Shown here one piece after another: positions 44,629 to 54,741 of a DNA stretch of 64,000 nt. Each line of letters begins with the position of its first letter. Positions within the stretch are counted from its first letter, which is position 1. Origin of the DNA: Oceanobacillus zhaokaii. GTDB taxonomy: Bacteria > Bacillota > Bacilli > Bacillales > Amphibacillaceae. A program made the translations under genes and the position numbers. Under the pieces are notes generated by a model. The model saw only the letters and a list, made by a program, of their open reading frames with translations, did not search any database and had not been told where the DNA came from. The stretch spans positions 2,179,001 to 2,243,000 of the forward strand of contig NZ_CP024848.1 in NCBI RefSeq assembly GCF_003352005.1, in the 5' to 3' direction.

Positions 44629-46443
44629 TTAATTTGTGTGCTTTAGCTGTTTGCGTATTTCAATAATTTGCATTGCAATTTGCGCTGCTTTCAGTGGATC
44701 TTTCTGCTGTTCAGCTAGTTTCTGTTGCTCTTTAAGCAACTGAATACTAACGACATCATTGTTTTGTGAATGGATAATTCGAATATAATCATTGATTTCT
44801 TTATCGCTTATTTCTTCCTCAATAGGAGCCATCGCAATCTCTGTTACAAGCTGCTTTAATTCCTGTTCCGTTAGATTTTCAATGAATACACTAACGTCTG
44901 GTGAGTGTCCAGTTTCATAAAAGGCATATAAATGTGTAGCAATTATTTTGTGTGCATCAACATTAAACCCTGCACCTATTTCATCTCGCACTTTTTCTGT
45001 AATAAATGCGTCTTGAAACATATAAGATAATAATTTTCTTTCTGCATTATGATACGCTGGAAGCATTTTTTTATTATGACGATAATTTATTGCTTTATTA
45101 GTATATCTGTTCTTGTCACTCTTATCCTGATGCGCGCCTACTTTTTGCCTATGTCCTTGCAGCTCACTTGCAAGCGTTTCAACAGAAATGTTATATTCTT
45201 TACTAAGCTGTTGTAAATAATATTCCCTTTCCACCGAGCTCTCAACCATTGCGAGTTCTTTAACAACCGCTTCAATATAGGTTATGCGGTCTCCTTCAAG
45301 ACTTAGATTATAATCTTTCATTAAATATCGCATATAAAAACTGATATACGTGTCACTTGCCTGTATTACTTCATTATTAAATGCCTCTCCACCATGCATC
45401 TTAATGAAATTATCGGGATCCATATTATCTTTTAAATTTGCAACTTTTATCTGACAACCAACTTTACGTAAAAGGTTAGCTGCTTTGTAGGTTGCCTCAA
45501 GTCCAGCTTTGTCGCCATCATAACAAATAATTACGGTATCGACATAACGTTTTAATAACTTAGCCTGGCCTTCAGTTAATGAGGTACCAAGTGTTGCAAT
45601 GACATTTTTAATATCTGCTTGATACGCGGAAATTACATCCATGTATCCTTCAAAAAGGATAACTTCATTTTCTTTACGGATGTGTTTCTTAGCTAAATCA
45701 AAATTATAAAGTAATTTGCTTTTTTGAAACAGCTCACTTTCCGCACTATTCAAGTATTTGGGATCGCCACCAGAAATGGTTCTTCCACCAAAACCAATCG
45801 TTTTCCCAAGATTATTACGGATAGGAAACATGACCCTTCCTCTAAATCGGTCAGTTACACTATTGTCATCTTGTAAAGAAAGTAAACCTGCTTTAACAAG
45901 AATTGCTTGGTTGAACCCTTTCTTATTAAGAAATTCAGCAGTAAATTCCTTCAAATTAGGTGCATAGCCTAATTGAAATATATCTATCGCTTCGTCACTT
46001 ATACCTCTATCCTTAAAATATTGGTAACCTTCCTTTCCATCTTTTGCATACCGTAATAAATGGTGATAAAGTTTGGTAAGCCATTCATATGCAGATAGAA
46101 CACTCTGATTATCATTAGAAACAGTAGGTTCTTGGCGTATTCCAGTTTCAGGAAGCGCAACACCACTTCTATTCGCTAAAACCTTAATTGTTTCCTGAAA
46201 TGAATAGTTCTCTATTTCCATAAGAAAAGTTATAACATTTCCACCTTTTCCACAACCGAAGCAGTGGAAAATTTGTTTCTCCTGTGTAACAGAAAATGAT
46301 GGCGTTTTTTCTCCATGGAATGGACATAGTCCAACGTAATTTCTACCTTGTTTCTTTAATTGAACATACTCACCAGTAACTTCAACAATATCATTTGACT
46401 TACGTACTTCTTCAATTACTTCCTCAGGTATTTGATTCGCCAT
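44629..46443 (-). CDS. dnaG: DNA primase
   Basis: Makes RNA primers at the replication fork. It has 604 residues. The zinc site is C40, H43, C61, C64 (CPFH and CFGC). The catalytic core shows IGFGGRT, the Toprim glutamate in LFEGYMDVIS, and YDGDKAGLEA; the C-terminal part should bind the DnaB-type helicase. In B. subtilis a gene yqxD precedes dnaG; it is not present here. The long upstream gap (46444-46859) probably holds the promoter. Confidence 0.97.
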   Translation of the reverse strand: MANQIPEEVIEEVRKSNDIVEVTGEYVQLKKQGRNYVGLCPFHGEKTPSFSVTQEKQIFHCFGCGKGGNVITFLMEIENYSFQETIKVLANRSGVALPETGIRQEPTVSNDNQSVLSAYEWLTKLYHHLLRYAKDGKEGYQYFKDRGISDEAIDIFQLGYAPNLKEFTAEFLNKKGFNQAILVKAGLLSLQDDNSVTDRFRGRVMFPIRNNLGKTIGFGGRTISGGDPKYLNSAESELFQKSKLLYNFDLAKKHIRKENEVILFEGYMDVISAYQADIKNVIATLGTSLTEGQAKLLKRYVDTVIICYDGDKAGLEATYKAANLLRKVGCQIKVANLKDNMDPDNFIKMHGGEAFNNEVIQASDTYISFYMRYLMKDYNLSLEGDRITYIEAVVKELAMVESSVEREYYLQQLSKEYNISVETLASELQGHRQKVGAHQDKSDKNRYTNKAINYRHNKKMLPAYHNAERKLLSYMFQDAFITEKVRDEIGAGFNVDAHKIIATHLYAFYETGHSPDVSVFIENLTEQELKQLVTEIAMAPIEEEISDKEINDYIRIIHSQNNDVVSIQLLKEQQKLAEQQKDPLKAAQIAMQIIEIRKQLKHTN

Positions 46444-46859
46444 CGCTCATCACCATACTATTATTAATATTCGTGATAGATTTAGAAAATCCTTCACATT
46501 TCGACATTTTTTTCTCAAAAAGAGAAAAAAGTCTACTTTTTGTTACAAATGTTAAATCAAAGGATATATTTATTCCAGCTTTTACTCCTTTATAAATAAT
46601 TTCATGCCTAAAAAGTATCGATTAACAGTGATAATACCGCTTTCTTGTATAATTCTACACAATACGGTTGGATTCCTGCTTTATCTTGAATGTTTTACTT
46701 TTCAGAATATCATCTAATGAATAATAAGGAATACCTATATCTTTACACAAATGATTATTATAATACAATCTAATAAATATTTCTATATATATGCTTCAAT
46801 TTGCGAAAAAGAATAAAAAACATTCTACTTATCATGTAGTAGAATGTTTTTTATTACGC
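46444..46859. other. Intergenic region before dnaG
   Basis: About 415 AT-rich bases between dnaG and yqfL. I find no convincing gene: yqxD (about 150 codons in B. subtilis) is missing. Part must be the promoter of dnaG-sigA. At its right end lies the yqfL terminator. Confidence 0.5.
46815..46853 (-). terminator. Terminator after yqfL
   Basis: AAAAACATTCTACT pairs with GTAGAATGTTTTT around a short loop, with T runs. It lies just past the yqfL stop. Confidence 0.9.
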
Positions 46860-47669
46860 TTATCTTTCATTCTTAATTAAATGTAAAATACTATTCGCTG
46901 TTTCTTCTACTGCTTTATTCGATACGTCAATTACTCTACAACCTATTCTATCCACAATTTTATCGAAATAATCAATTTCATGATTGATTCGTTCTAAATT
47001 TGCGTAGGTTGCTTGCCCACCAAGCCCGAGTACCTTCAAGCGTTCCTTTCGAATTTCATTTAATTGTTCCGGCTTGATCTTTAAACCAAAGCATTTAGAT
47101 GGGTCCACTTCAAATAACTCTTCAGGCGGGTTAACCTCAGGAACAATAGGGACATTTGCAACTTTAATACTATTATTCGCTAAGTACTGAGATAGTGGCG
47201 TTTTTGATGTTCTTGAAACACCTATCAAAATAATATCAGCACGTGCTATACCTCGCGGATCTTTGCCGTCATCGTATTTCACCGCAAATTCAATCGCTTC
47301 AATTCTTTTAAAATAGTCTTCATCTAATTTATGGACAAGCCCTGCTTCAAGTCTGGGACTCACCTTGAAGACTCGTTCCATTGAATTAATCATTGGTCCC
47401 ATAATATCAATTGCTTCAATTCCAAATTGTTTTGCTTTATCATTTAAATATTGACGAAGCTTAGGATCAACTAGTGTAAAACCAATGATTCCATTGTTGT
47501 CATTTGCTAGTTGTAAAGCTTCATCAATTGTAGCTTGATCATCTACATATGGAAACCGATTTATTTTATATTCTTGACCATTAAATTGACTTAAACCTGC
47601 TTTGATTACTAACTCAGCAGTTTCTCCCACAGAATCGGAAATCACATAGACAATAGGATTTGAACTCAT
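46860..47669 (-). CDS. yqfL: Pyruvate, phosphate dikinase regulatory protein (DUF299)
   Basis: A 269-residue bifunctional kinase/phosphorylase type protein (PpsR/PDRP). The N-terminus reads [18 protein letters not shown] and the nucleotide-binding loop is [11 protein letters not shown]. Such proteins control PpdK or PpsA by ADP-dependent phosphorylation. In B. subtilis YqfL assists CcpN in control of gluconeogenesis, and the gene follows ccpN here too. ATG 47669, seven bases after AGGAG, is preferred over a TTG one codon upstream. Confidence 0.92.
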   Translation of the reverse strand: MSSNPIVYVISDSVGETAELVIKAGLSQFNGQEYKINRFPYVDDQATIDEALQLANDNNGIIGFTLVDPKLRQYLNDKAKQFGIEAIDIMGPMINSMERVFKVSPRLEAGLVHKLDEDYFKRIEAIEFAVKYDDGKDPRGIARADIILIGVSRTSKTPLSQYLANNSIKVANVPIVPEVNPPEELFEVDPSKCFGLKIKPEQLNEIRKERLKVLGLGGQATYANLERINHEIDYFDKIVDRIGCRVIDVSNKAVEETANSILHLIKNER

Positions 47670-47699
47670 CAATAAGCTCCTCTCATTACTAGATAATTT

Positions 47700-48329
47700 T
47701 TATATAGATTTCTCATTTGTCAGCTCTACAAATGCTCTAGTTATCGTTGTTTTTGTCACACGACCGATGACTACTAATCCATTCTCTGTATCTTTAACTA
47801 CTGGCAGCCCATCTATTTGTTTATTAATTAATTTATTGGCTACATCCAGTAGTAAATCATCCTTGCGACATACTGTAATATTCGGCATTCTTGTCATGAT
47901 GATATGGACAGCGATTGCGTTCAAATCTTTTTGGCCAATACTAGCTCTAAGTAAATCTTTCCGTGACAAAATTCCTGTTAAACAAGAGTTCTCATTTACT
48001 ACAAACAATGTGCCTACATCTTCCAAAAACATCGTTGAAATAGCATCATATACAGAGGTACTTTCTTTAACAATGATCGGGATTTGCTGGAATTCATGTA
48101 CCTTGTATTTTTTTACCTTTTCGGTTATTAATTCAAATCCTGTTTTACCAGTATAAAAATAGCCAACACGGGGCCTTGCATCAAGAAATCCCGACATCGT
48201 TAGTATTGCTAAATCCGGCCGCAATGTTGCCCTTGTCAGATTTAATCGTTCTGCAATTTGTTCCCCGGTTATTGGTCCATTTCCTTTTACTATTTCTACA
48301 ATCTTTTCCTGTCTGTTTGATAATTCCAC
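47700..48329 (-). CDS. ccpN: Transcriptional repressor CcpN
   Basis: A 209-residue repressor: an N-terminal helix-turn-helix (about 1-60, NGPITGEQIAERLNLTRATL) and two CBS domains (about 85-205) that sense nucleotides. CcpN represses gluconeogenic genes during growth on sugars. Start GTG 48329 after AGGTGG. It is followed 30 bases later by yqfL, the known partner. Its targets are outside the window. Confidence 0.93.
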   Translation of the reverse strand: MELSNRQEKIVEIVKGNGPITGEQIAERLNLTRATLRPDLAILTMSGFLDARPRVGYFYTGKTGFELITEKVKKYKVHEFQQIPIIVKESTSVYDAISTMFLEDVGTLFVVNENSCLTGILSRKDLLRASIGQKDLNAIAVHIIMTRMPNITVCRKDDLLLDVANKLINKQIDGLPVVKDTENGLVVIGRVTKTTITRAFVELTNEKSI

Positions 48330-48481
48330 TTCTACACCACCTAGGCATTATGCCATACTATTAATAATTATTATAGTCTATTTATGGTAAAAAGGGAAAT
48401 TACGTTATACTTATTTGAAAACGGTAAGACTTTCAGCATTTGTCATCCTTGATTAAATAGCTACTAAATAAAACCGGAAAT

Positions 48482-50566
48482 TTAAAAATGCTGTTTCCAT
48501 TCTATTAGAGATAGATCCGCAAAGTCGGTTACTAATGATGCAATCCGATTAATTAGGGCCAATCGATTATTTCTAACCTGAATATTGTCAGTCATTACCA
48601 TATTATTATCAAAGAAAGCATGGATTGGTTTACTTAACTCACTTAAAATAGATAATGCCAATTGTGCATCTTTGTTATTGCTTGCCGTGCTATATGCCGC
48701 AACGCTATCTTCATATTGACTAAATAACACTCGTTCTGAATCGGTTTCGAATAAGCTAGGATTAACTTCCATTTGTTCAATTTTATTAGCTAAATTCAGC
48801 AGACGGACTAATGCTTCCTGAATCGGTTTAAAGTCCTCCTCATTTCGTTTTGTAGAAAGTAATTTTGCCTTTTCCTCTGTATAGTAGAAAATACCAATTT
48901 CTTTATGAACAACTGCCTGAATAACATCCTGTTCAACAGCCAATTCTTTTAATAAAAATGCTGCACGAAGTTGGAAAAATTCATGAAGATCTCGAGTTAC
49001 GTCCTCTTCCTTCGCTTGTTCGATTGTTAATGTTTGATATAAGGATTGGGTAATCCCCATGATTTTTTCAAGCGAAATATTCCATTTCCTTGCTGAAAGT
49101 ATTCGTAATATACCTGTTGCTTGACGTCGTAATCCATACGGATCTTGAGAGCCAGTTGGTTTGAGTCCAACCGAAATACAACCAACAATCGTATCAATCT
49201 TATCTGCAATACTGACTACTGCTCCAACTACGGTTTCAGGTAATTCACCATTTGCTTGTCTTGGTAAATAATGCTCACTAATTGCTTTTGCAACAGTTGG
49301 ATCTTCACCAAAATAGGTTGCATATTTTTCACCAATAACTCCTTGTAATTCTGTAAATTCATTAACCATATTGGTCATTAAATCAAACTTGGAAATTTCA
49401 GCAGCTCTTATCGCAAGTTTCTGTTCCCTTTCATCTAGGCCCAATAATTTTGTCAACTCTTTGGTTATGTGAACCACACGGTCAACTTTTTCACGAATCG
49501 TTCCTAATTTCACCTGGAAGACTACACGATTTAATTTTTCTAAGTAAAAATCAATTGATTGTTTCTTGTCCTCTTCAAAGAAGAACTTCGCATCAGCCAG
49601 TCGAGCTCGAAGTACTTTCTCATTCCCACGTATGACAGTTTCAATCGATTGATTATCCCCGTTTCTAACGCCAATAAAATGAGGTAATAACTTTCCTTCT
49701 CTAGATATAACCGGGAAATAACGTTGATGCTCTTTCATTGAAGTAATTAATACTTCTGAAGGTAACACTAAATATTCCTCTTCAAATGATCCAAGAAAAA
49801 CAGTAGGATACTCCACTAAATTTCTCACTTCATTTAGGAGTTTTGAATCAACCGGAATCGTGAAGCCTTCCTTTTCTTCTAATTCATGGATACCTTCCAA
49901 AATTAACCGTTCTCGTTCGTCCGGGTCAGCAATGACATAATTCTCAAGTAATACCGATTGATATTGTTCAGGATTATCAAGGATAATCTCTTTACCTAAG
50001 AAGCGATGCCCAAACGTTTTATTACTAGTATGAACACGGGCAATCTCGAATGGTATAACGTCACTTCCATATAATGCAACTAACCAGCGGATTGGTCTTG
50101 CATATTTGAGTGTTTCTGTTCCCCAGCGCATATTTTTACCAAACTGAATACTCTCAATAATTTCTTTGAATACTGGTAATAGCTCCATTGTTGGTTTACC
50201 CTCAATATGCTTTTTGACAAAGATATAATTTACACCTTTTAATTCCTTAAAATAGATATCCTCTGGTGTCTTTCCTTGCCCTCTTGTAAATCCGATTGCA
50301 GCTTTTGTCCAATTTCCATCTGCATCTTTCGCAATGCTCTCTGTAGGTCCTTTTGCTTCTTCTTCAATTGTAGTTTGAAATTCTGCCACATCTTTGATTT
50401 GTACTGCTAATCTTCTTGGTGTAGAAAAAGAAGTAATCGACTCATATGAAATCCGTAATTCTGTTAAAGCTTTGGCAGCTTTATCAAGAAATTGCTTTTC
50501 GGCGTCATCTATAAAACGCGCTGGTAATTCTTCTAAACCAATTTCAATAATGACATCTTTAGCCAT
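48482..50566 (-). CDS. glyS: Glycyl-tRNA synthetase beta subunit
   Basis: A 694-residue subunit of the tetrameric alpha2beta2 glycyl-tRNA synthetase; the beta chain binds tRNA-Gly. The N-terminus (IEIGLEELPARF) and the HD-like and anticodon-binding regions are typical. The start codon follows the glyQ stop directly, so translation is coupled. The T-box in front of glyQ controls both. Confidence 0.97.
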   Translation of the reverse strand: MAKDVIIEIGLEELPARFIDDAEKQFLDKAAKALTELRISYESITSFSTPRRLAVQIKDVAEFQTTIEEEAKGPTESIAKDADGNWTKAAIGFTRGQGKTPEDIYFKELKGVNYIFVKKHIEGKPTMELLPVFKEIIESIQFGKNMRWGTETLKYARPIRWLVALYGSDVIPFEIARVHTSNKTFGHRFLGKEIILDNPEQYQSVLLENYVIADPDERERLILEGIHELEEKEGFTIPVDSKLLNEVRNLVEYPTVFLGSFEEEYLVLPSEVLITSMKEHQRYFPVISREGKLLPHFIGVRNGDNQSIETVIRGNEKVLRARLADAKFFFEEDKKQSIDFYLEKLNRVVFQVKLGTIREKVDRVVHITKELTKLLGLDEREQKLAIRAAEISKFDLMTNMVNEFTELQGVIGEKYATYFGEDPTVAKAISEHYLPRQANGELPETVVGAVVSIADKIDTIVGCISVGLKPTGSQDPYGLRRQATGILRILSARKWNISLEKIMGITQSLYQTLTIEQAKEEDVTRDLHEFFQLRAAFLLKELAVEQDVIQAVVHKEIGIFYYTEEKAKLLSTKRNEEDFKPIQEALVRLLNLANKIEQMEVNPSLFETDSERVLFSQYEDSVAAYSTASNNKDAQLALSILSELSKPIHAFFDNNMVMTDNIQVRNNRLALINRIASLVTDFADLSLIEWKQHF

Positions 50567-51442
50567 TTATTTCTCCTCCTTTAACATTGGGAAACCAAGA
50601 CGTTCACGCTCGGCAACATATGACTTGGCGATACTTCTTGCCAAATTTCTTATTCTCGAGATATAACCAGTCCGCTCCGTCACAGAAATTACGCCTTTTG
50701 CATCTAAAAGATTAAAAGTATGCGAACATTTTAGAACATAGTCATAGGCTGGAAAGACAAGTCCCTTCTCCATTGTTGCCTTCGCTTCCTCTTCATACAT
50801 GGAAAATAACTGGAAGAGCATCTCTGTATTCGATTCAGTAAACGTATATTTCGAATGCTCATATTCTGGTTGAAAGAAAATATCCCTTACTGTTACACCA
50901 TCTGTCCATTCTAAATCAAACACATTTTCTTTATCTTGAATATAAGAAGCCAGTCGTTCAACTCCATAAGTTAATTCTACGGTTACTGGACTTGCTTCAA
51001 GTCCACCAATTTGCTGGAAATAGGTGAATTGTGTTACTTCCATTCCATCTAACCATACTTCCCAACCAAGCCCAGCAGCTCCTAAAGTTGGGTTCTCCCA
51101 GTTATCCTCGACAAATCGAATATCATGTTTTAATGGATCAATCCCTAGTTTTTCGAGTGATTCTAAATAGAGCTCTTGAATATTATCTGGTGAAGGTTTC
51201 ATAATTACTTGAAACTGATGATGCTGGTATAAGCGATTTGGGTTTTCACCATAACGTCCATCTGCCGGCCTTCTTGATGGCTCCACATAAGCAACATTCC
51301 ATGGCTCGGGTCCTAAGCTACGCAGCAATGTCATTGGTGACATTGTACCAGCACCCTTTTCCACATCATATGCTTGAACAAGAATACAATTTTGATCAGA
51401 CCAATGTTTTTGTAATGTTAAAATCATTTCCTGGATATTCAT
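50567..51442 (-). CDS. glyQ: Glycyl-tRNA synthetase alpha subunit
   Basis: The catalytic alpha subunit, 291 residues, with class II motifs: MLRSLG-like [14 protein letters not shown] near the N-terminus, [17 protein letters not shown] and [20 protein letters not shown]. It charges tRNA with glycine. Expressed from the T-box leader with specifier GGC. It lies upstream of glyS in the standard order. Confidence 0.97.
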   Translation of the reverse strand: MNIQEMILTLQKHWSDQNCILVQAYDVEKGAGTMSPMTLLRSLGPEPWNVAYVEPSRRPADGRYGENPNRLYQHHQFQVIMKPSPDNIQELYLESLEKLGIDPLKHDIRFVEDNWENPTLGAAGLGWEVWLDGMEVTQFTYFQQIGGLEASPVTVELTYGVERLASYIQDKENVFDLEWTDGVTVRDIFFQPEYEHSKYTFTESNTEMLFQLFSMYEEEAKATMEKGLVFPAYDYVLKCSHTFNLLDAKGVISVTERTGYISRIRNLARSIAKSYVAERERLGFPMLKEEK

Positions 51443-51570
51443 CCACTTTAACCTCCATTAAGATAAAATATTTTATTAGAAAACTTTTTAATCTGTCTGC
51501 CAATCCTTCAGGCGAGTTACCTTAATTTCGCTTATATAGTAAGAAATATATATTCTTTACTACGAAAAAG

Positions 51571-51620
51571 AAAACCGTCCCTATGCCTATATAAATTATA
51601 TAGGCATAGGGACGGTTTTT
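51571..51620 (-). terminator. T-box terminator hairpin
   Basis: A perfect stem of about 22 bases (AAAACCGTCCCTATGCCTAT with its complement) followed by TTCTTTTTC on the minus strand. It forms when tRNA-Gly is charged. Confidence 0.92.
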
Positions 51621-51775
51621 ACCGCGGTTCCACCCTATTTGCTCAAAATTTGAGCCACTTTATTTAGCCTGCTCCAGAGTGCCATTCCCAAAAAACTCTA
51701 TTACCTAGCTTTCACTATCCTAGGCTCGCTTCAATAGAATGTAATTTGGTACTCTTCTCCATCATTGCAAACGAT
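51571..51775 (-). promoter_or_regulatory. Glycine T-box leader of glyQS
   Basis: On the minus strand AGGGTGGAACCGCGGT (51621-51636) is the invariant T-box sequence. Before it, in AATGGCACTC, stands GGC (51681-51683), the glycine specifier at the position used in other glyQS leaders; the upstream AGAGTACC motif belongs to stem I. The 51571-51620 hairpin with AACCGTCCCTATGCC is the terminator, overlapping the antiterminator. Uncharged tRNA-Gly should allow readthrough. Confidence 0.95.
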
Positions 51776-51835
51776 TAGTTATTGAAATATGTACAAATCA
51801 TACTGCATCAATTTGTTTCTGTCAATAAAAGTAAT

Positions 51836-52579
51836 CTACCTAAGCAAATCAAGTTGCTTTAGGAACTTTCTCGATTTTAAATAGTAGCCGCCATACTGAT
51901 CATAATATGCATCGAGAATGCGGCGTAATAATTTGAGATTCTCAGGCTTTATTGAGATATTGCCAACCCTTTCTAAGCCAACATTAACGAAAAGATATAA
52001 AATCTTTGTTAACGATTCTGGTAGTGGGATAGCATTTTCATCTAGGTGGATGCAGCGTCTGCAAAGGAACCCACCTTCAGCGATGGAAAATGCAAACGGT
52101 AATTCTTTGCTTCTACAATTACTGCATTCGTTAACAGTTGGGGCAAAGCCACCTTTTTTAAATAATTTTAATTCGTACATCATGATTGGAACCTCTGCGG
52201 CCTCATGATCCGCTATCCAGTTTAACGTACCATATAATTGTTCAAACAGATTTATGTCTGGAGCCTGTGCATCAAGTAATTTATCAGTTAATTCCATAAT
52301 ATATGCGGCATAGGCCGTTTTAATAATATCTTCTCGAACCGGACGAAAGGACTCGATTATTTCTCCCTGTTGAATCGTACTTAATCCTTTATTCAAATAG
52401 ACAAAAAATTGAGCATAGATAAATGGCTGTGTCACAGCAGCCATTCTACTCTTCGGTTTTTTCGCTCCTTTTGCAAGAGCTGTAAACTTGCCAATCCTTT
52501 TACTATAAACTGTTATAATTTTATGTGACTCGCCATAATCCTTGGCTTTTACGACAATTCCATCTAATTTTTCAAGCAC
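51836..52579 (-). CDS. recO: DNA repair protein RecO
   Basis: A 247-residue protein with an N-terminal OB fold and a C-terminal helical domain with a zinc finger (CSNC ... CRRC). RecO loads RecA onto SSB-coated DNA with RecR. Start GTG 52579 following AAAGGTGA. It lies after yqzL and era in the common Firmicutes order, but the glyQS T-box leader follows, so recO probably ends that transcript. Confidence 0.94.
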   Translation of the reverse strand: MLEKLDGIVVKAKDYGESHKIITVYSKRIGKFTALAKGAKKPKSRMAAVTQPFIYAQFFVYLNKGLSTIQQGEIIESFRPVREDIIKTAYAAYIMELTDKLLDAQAPDINLFEQLYGTLNWIADHEAAEVPIMMYELKLFKKGGFAPTVNECSNCRSKELPFAFSIAEGGFLCRRCIHLDENAIPLPESLTKILYLFVNVGLERVGNISIKPENLKLLRRILDAYYDQYGGYYLKSRKFLKQLDLLR

Positions 52580-52634
52580 ATATTTTCACCTTTCTTAATC
52601 GCGAAGCAAAGAACAAATGTTTAACGCCTGAAAG

Positions 52635-52781
52635 CTACATATTCGTGTCAAAAGTTGATATTTTATCATCATTTAAATTTCCAAGTTCAGGTTGGTTTAC
52701 TCCATTTTCTAATTCTTTTAATAATAAATAGGTTTCAATGTTTCCTGTCTCACTAAAAAGCTTCCATGTTAGCTCTACCAC
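52635..52781 (-). CDS. yqzL: Small conserved protein YqzL
   Basis: A 48-residue protein (LTWKLFSETGNIETYLLLKELE...). YqzL of B. subtilis has a nearly identical beginning and lies between era and recO, as here. Start GTG 52781, eight bases after AAAGGTGG. The function is unknown. The C-terminal half is acidic and poorly conserved. Confidence 0.85.
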   Translation of the reverse strand: MVELTWKLFSETGNIETYLLLKELENGVNQPELGNLNDDKISTFDTNM

Positions 52782-52882
52782 AAGAAACCCCACCTTTCTA
52801 TTTTTATTAAAGCTAAAAAATCTAACTTATAGTTAGCTTGACCCCACTTGTGCAAATCATAAGTATAAAATATTACCATATC

Positions 52883-53788
52883 TTAATATTCGTCGTTTTT
52901 AAATCCAAACTCATTAAGCTGACTTTGCTTGTTTCTCCAATCTTTTTTCACCTTAACCCATAGCTCTAAATATACTTTCGAACCAAGTAATGCTTCGATA
53001 TCTTTTCTGGCATTTTTACCGATATTTTTCAACATACTTCCTTGTTTTCCAATTAAAATTCCTTTTTGAGTACTTCGTTCTGTAATAATCATCGCTTGAA
53101 TGAAAATCGTGTTGTTATCTCTTTGTTCAAGGTTTTCCATCACAACGGCTATCGAATGTGGGACTTCTTCTCTAGTCAGCTCGAGAACTTTTTCTCTAAT
53201 TAATTCGGTTATAATAAATCTTTCTGGATGATCGGTTACTTGATCACTTGGATAATATTGTGGTCCTTCAGGAATATGATTTTTAATTACATCAAGTAAA
53301 TGATCAACATTATTTCCTTCCAATGCTGAGATCGGAATAATTTCTTCAAAATTACCTTTTTTGCTATATTGTTCAATTAATGGCAAGATCTCATTCGGAT
53401 GTATCAAGTCGATTTTATTTATTATTAGAAAAACAGGGCTGTTTACCGATTGTAATTTATCCAAAATGTACTGATCGCCTTTACCGTATCCTTCTTTCGC
53501 ATTAATCATAAAGATGATAGCATCTACTTCATTCAGTGTATTTTCTGCTATCCGCATCATAAAATCACCAAGTCGATGCTTGGGCTTATGAATACCAGGT
53601 GTATCGATAAAAACGATTTGTGCATCGTCTGTTGTTAACACACCTTGAATTTTATTTCTTGTAGTTTGTGGTTTATCGCTCATAATTGCGATTTTCTGAC
53701 CGATTACTCGATTTAAGAATGTCGATTTACCTACATTTGGTCTGCCAATAATTGCGATAAATCCTGATTTAAATGAATTAGTTTCCAT
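52883..53788 (-). CDS. era: GTPase Era
   Basis: A 301-residue GTPase for 30S ribosome maturation. G motifs are [13 protein letters not shown] and NKID, followed by a C-terminal KH domain ([19 protein letters not shown]) that binds the 3' end of 16S rRNA. ATG 53788 follows GGAGGATAC. In B. subtilis cdd precedes era; here that place holds a repeat element and a hairpin, so era should have its own promoter. Confidence 0.97.
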   Translation of the reverse strand: METNSFKSGFIAIIGRPNVGKSTFLNRVIGQKIAIMSDKPQTTRNKIQGVLTTDDAQIVFIDTPGIHKPKHRLGDFMMRIAENTLNEVDAIIFMINAKEGYGKGDQYILDKLQSVNSPVFLIINKIDLIHPNEILPLIEQYSKKGNFEEIIPISALEGNNVDHLLDVIKNHIPEGPQYYPSDQVTDHPERFIITELIREKVLELTREEVPHSIAVVMENLEQRDNNTIFIQAMIITERSTQKGILIGKQGSMLKNIGKNARKDIEALLGSKVYLELWVKVKKDWRNKQSQLNEFGFKNDEY

Positions 53789-53933
53789 GTTGTATCCTCC
53801 GGGACGAATTTCTTATATTTTATAATACTACAATTAGAACTTAGTTTCATCTTTCCGACAAAAGCTTTTAATATTTTCTTGAATGTATTAAGATAACACA
53901 TAATTCTATAAAAAACGTTGTTATAATAGAAAA

Positions 53934-53951
53934 ACCCACAGGATTGTGGGT
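53934..53951 (-). terminator. Terminator-like hairpin before era
   Basis: On the minus strand ACCCACA and TGTGGGT form a perfect seven-base stem with a four-base loop, followed by TTTTTC. It lies between dgkA and era and would separate their transcripts. Confidence 0.7.
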
Positions 53952-53989
53952 ACAATACTTAGATTTTAGTTGTTAAACGACATAACTTG

Positions 53990-54345
53990 GAGTATGAGCA
54001 CTCTCAAGCTAGTCACTCCAGAAATACACTTTGCGTATCCTAAGGGAGCTGGTGAGCCTACTCGCGCTGCCGCGCTTCGTAGTCTCACCTAGGCTCTTCT
54101 TCCCGTAGGACAAGGAAGGCTTCAGAGCGTTACATCGCACGAAGAAAATCGCACTTTATTTTCGAGGAGTCTTCGTGTATTTCTTCCGCTGGGTAATTGC
54201 AGAATCTCTCAAAAAGTAATTGCTTGCTTACTGACAATCAACGTTGATTAAAGTTAAGGAATCTGAAATGTGTCAACAACAACTGCTTAACAGATGCAAA
54301 ATTATCATTACGTGGCACTTTAAACTATACATTATGCCTCAAATG
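53990..54345. repeat. Non-coding repeat, long form with nested palindromes
   Basis: A roughly 350-base element between dgkA and era. Outer arms AGAAATACAC (54020-54029) and GTGTATTTCT (54175-54184) enclose TCCTAAGGGA (54038-54047) with TCCCGTAGGA (54101-54110) and GGTGAGCCTAC (54051-54061) with GTAGTCTCACC (54079-54089), so it can fold into a large hairpin. The right part (GCTGGGTAATTGCAGAATCT onward) resembles 60130-60275. No gene is encoded. Confidence 0.75.
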
Positions 54346-54366
54346 GCAACCTCATGAATAATGTGA

Positions 54367-54741
54367 TTATAATAGTTCGAGTATTTTCGGTATAAAAATA
54401 ATGCAGCCTACCATGACAGAAATTAATGCAGCAATAAGAACTGACCCTGCAGCTGCATCTTTGATTATTTTGGCTGCGGGATGTATTTCTGGTCGCAGGT
54501 AGTCGATTATTTTTTCAATCGCACTATTCGTGAGTTCAGCAACAAGTACTAGACCAATTGTAAGCAAAATAATTGCCCACTCCAAACGATTGATTTGTAA
54601 AGTGAAACCACAAATTGCCACAAGGCTGGCAGCAACTAAATGAAATCTAAAATTAGATTCGGTCATAAATGTCTCAAGGATTCCATTCCATGCATATGAA
54701 AAACCAATCTTTTTCTGCTTACCTTTCAATGCCGAATTCAC
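54367..54741 (-). CDS. dgkA: Undecaprenol kinase (diacylglycerol kinase family)
   Basis: A 124-residue membrane enzyme with three helices. The catalytic region reads AELTNSAIEKIIDYL, where the family has an E-x-N-(T/S)-AIE pattern. Bacillus members phosphorylate undecaprenol rather than diacylglycerol. It starts within the end of ybeY (23-base overlap) at GTG 54741. In B. subtilis cdd follows; here the long repeat does. Confidence 0.93.
   Translation of the reverse strand: MNSALKGKQKKIGFSYAWNGILETFMTESNFRFHLVAASLVAICGFTLQINRLEWAIILLTIGLVLVAELTNSAIEKIIDYLRPEIHPAAKIIKDAAAGSVLIAALISVMVGCIIFIPKILELL

Noticed and set aside
53990..54345. An insertion sequence or CRISPR array in the dgkA-era gap
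   Set aside because: There is no transposase frame, and no regularly spaced direct repeats. The structure is one set of nested palindromes.
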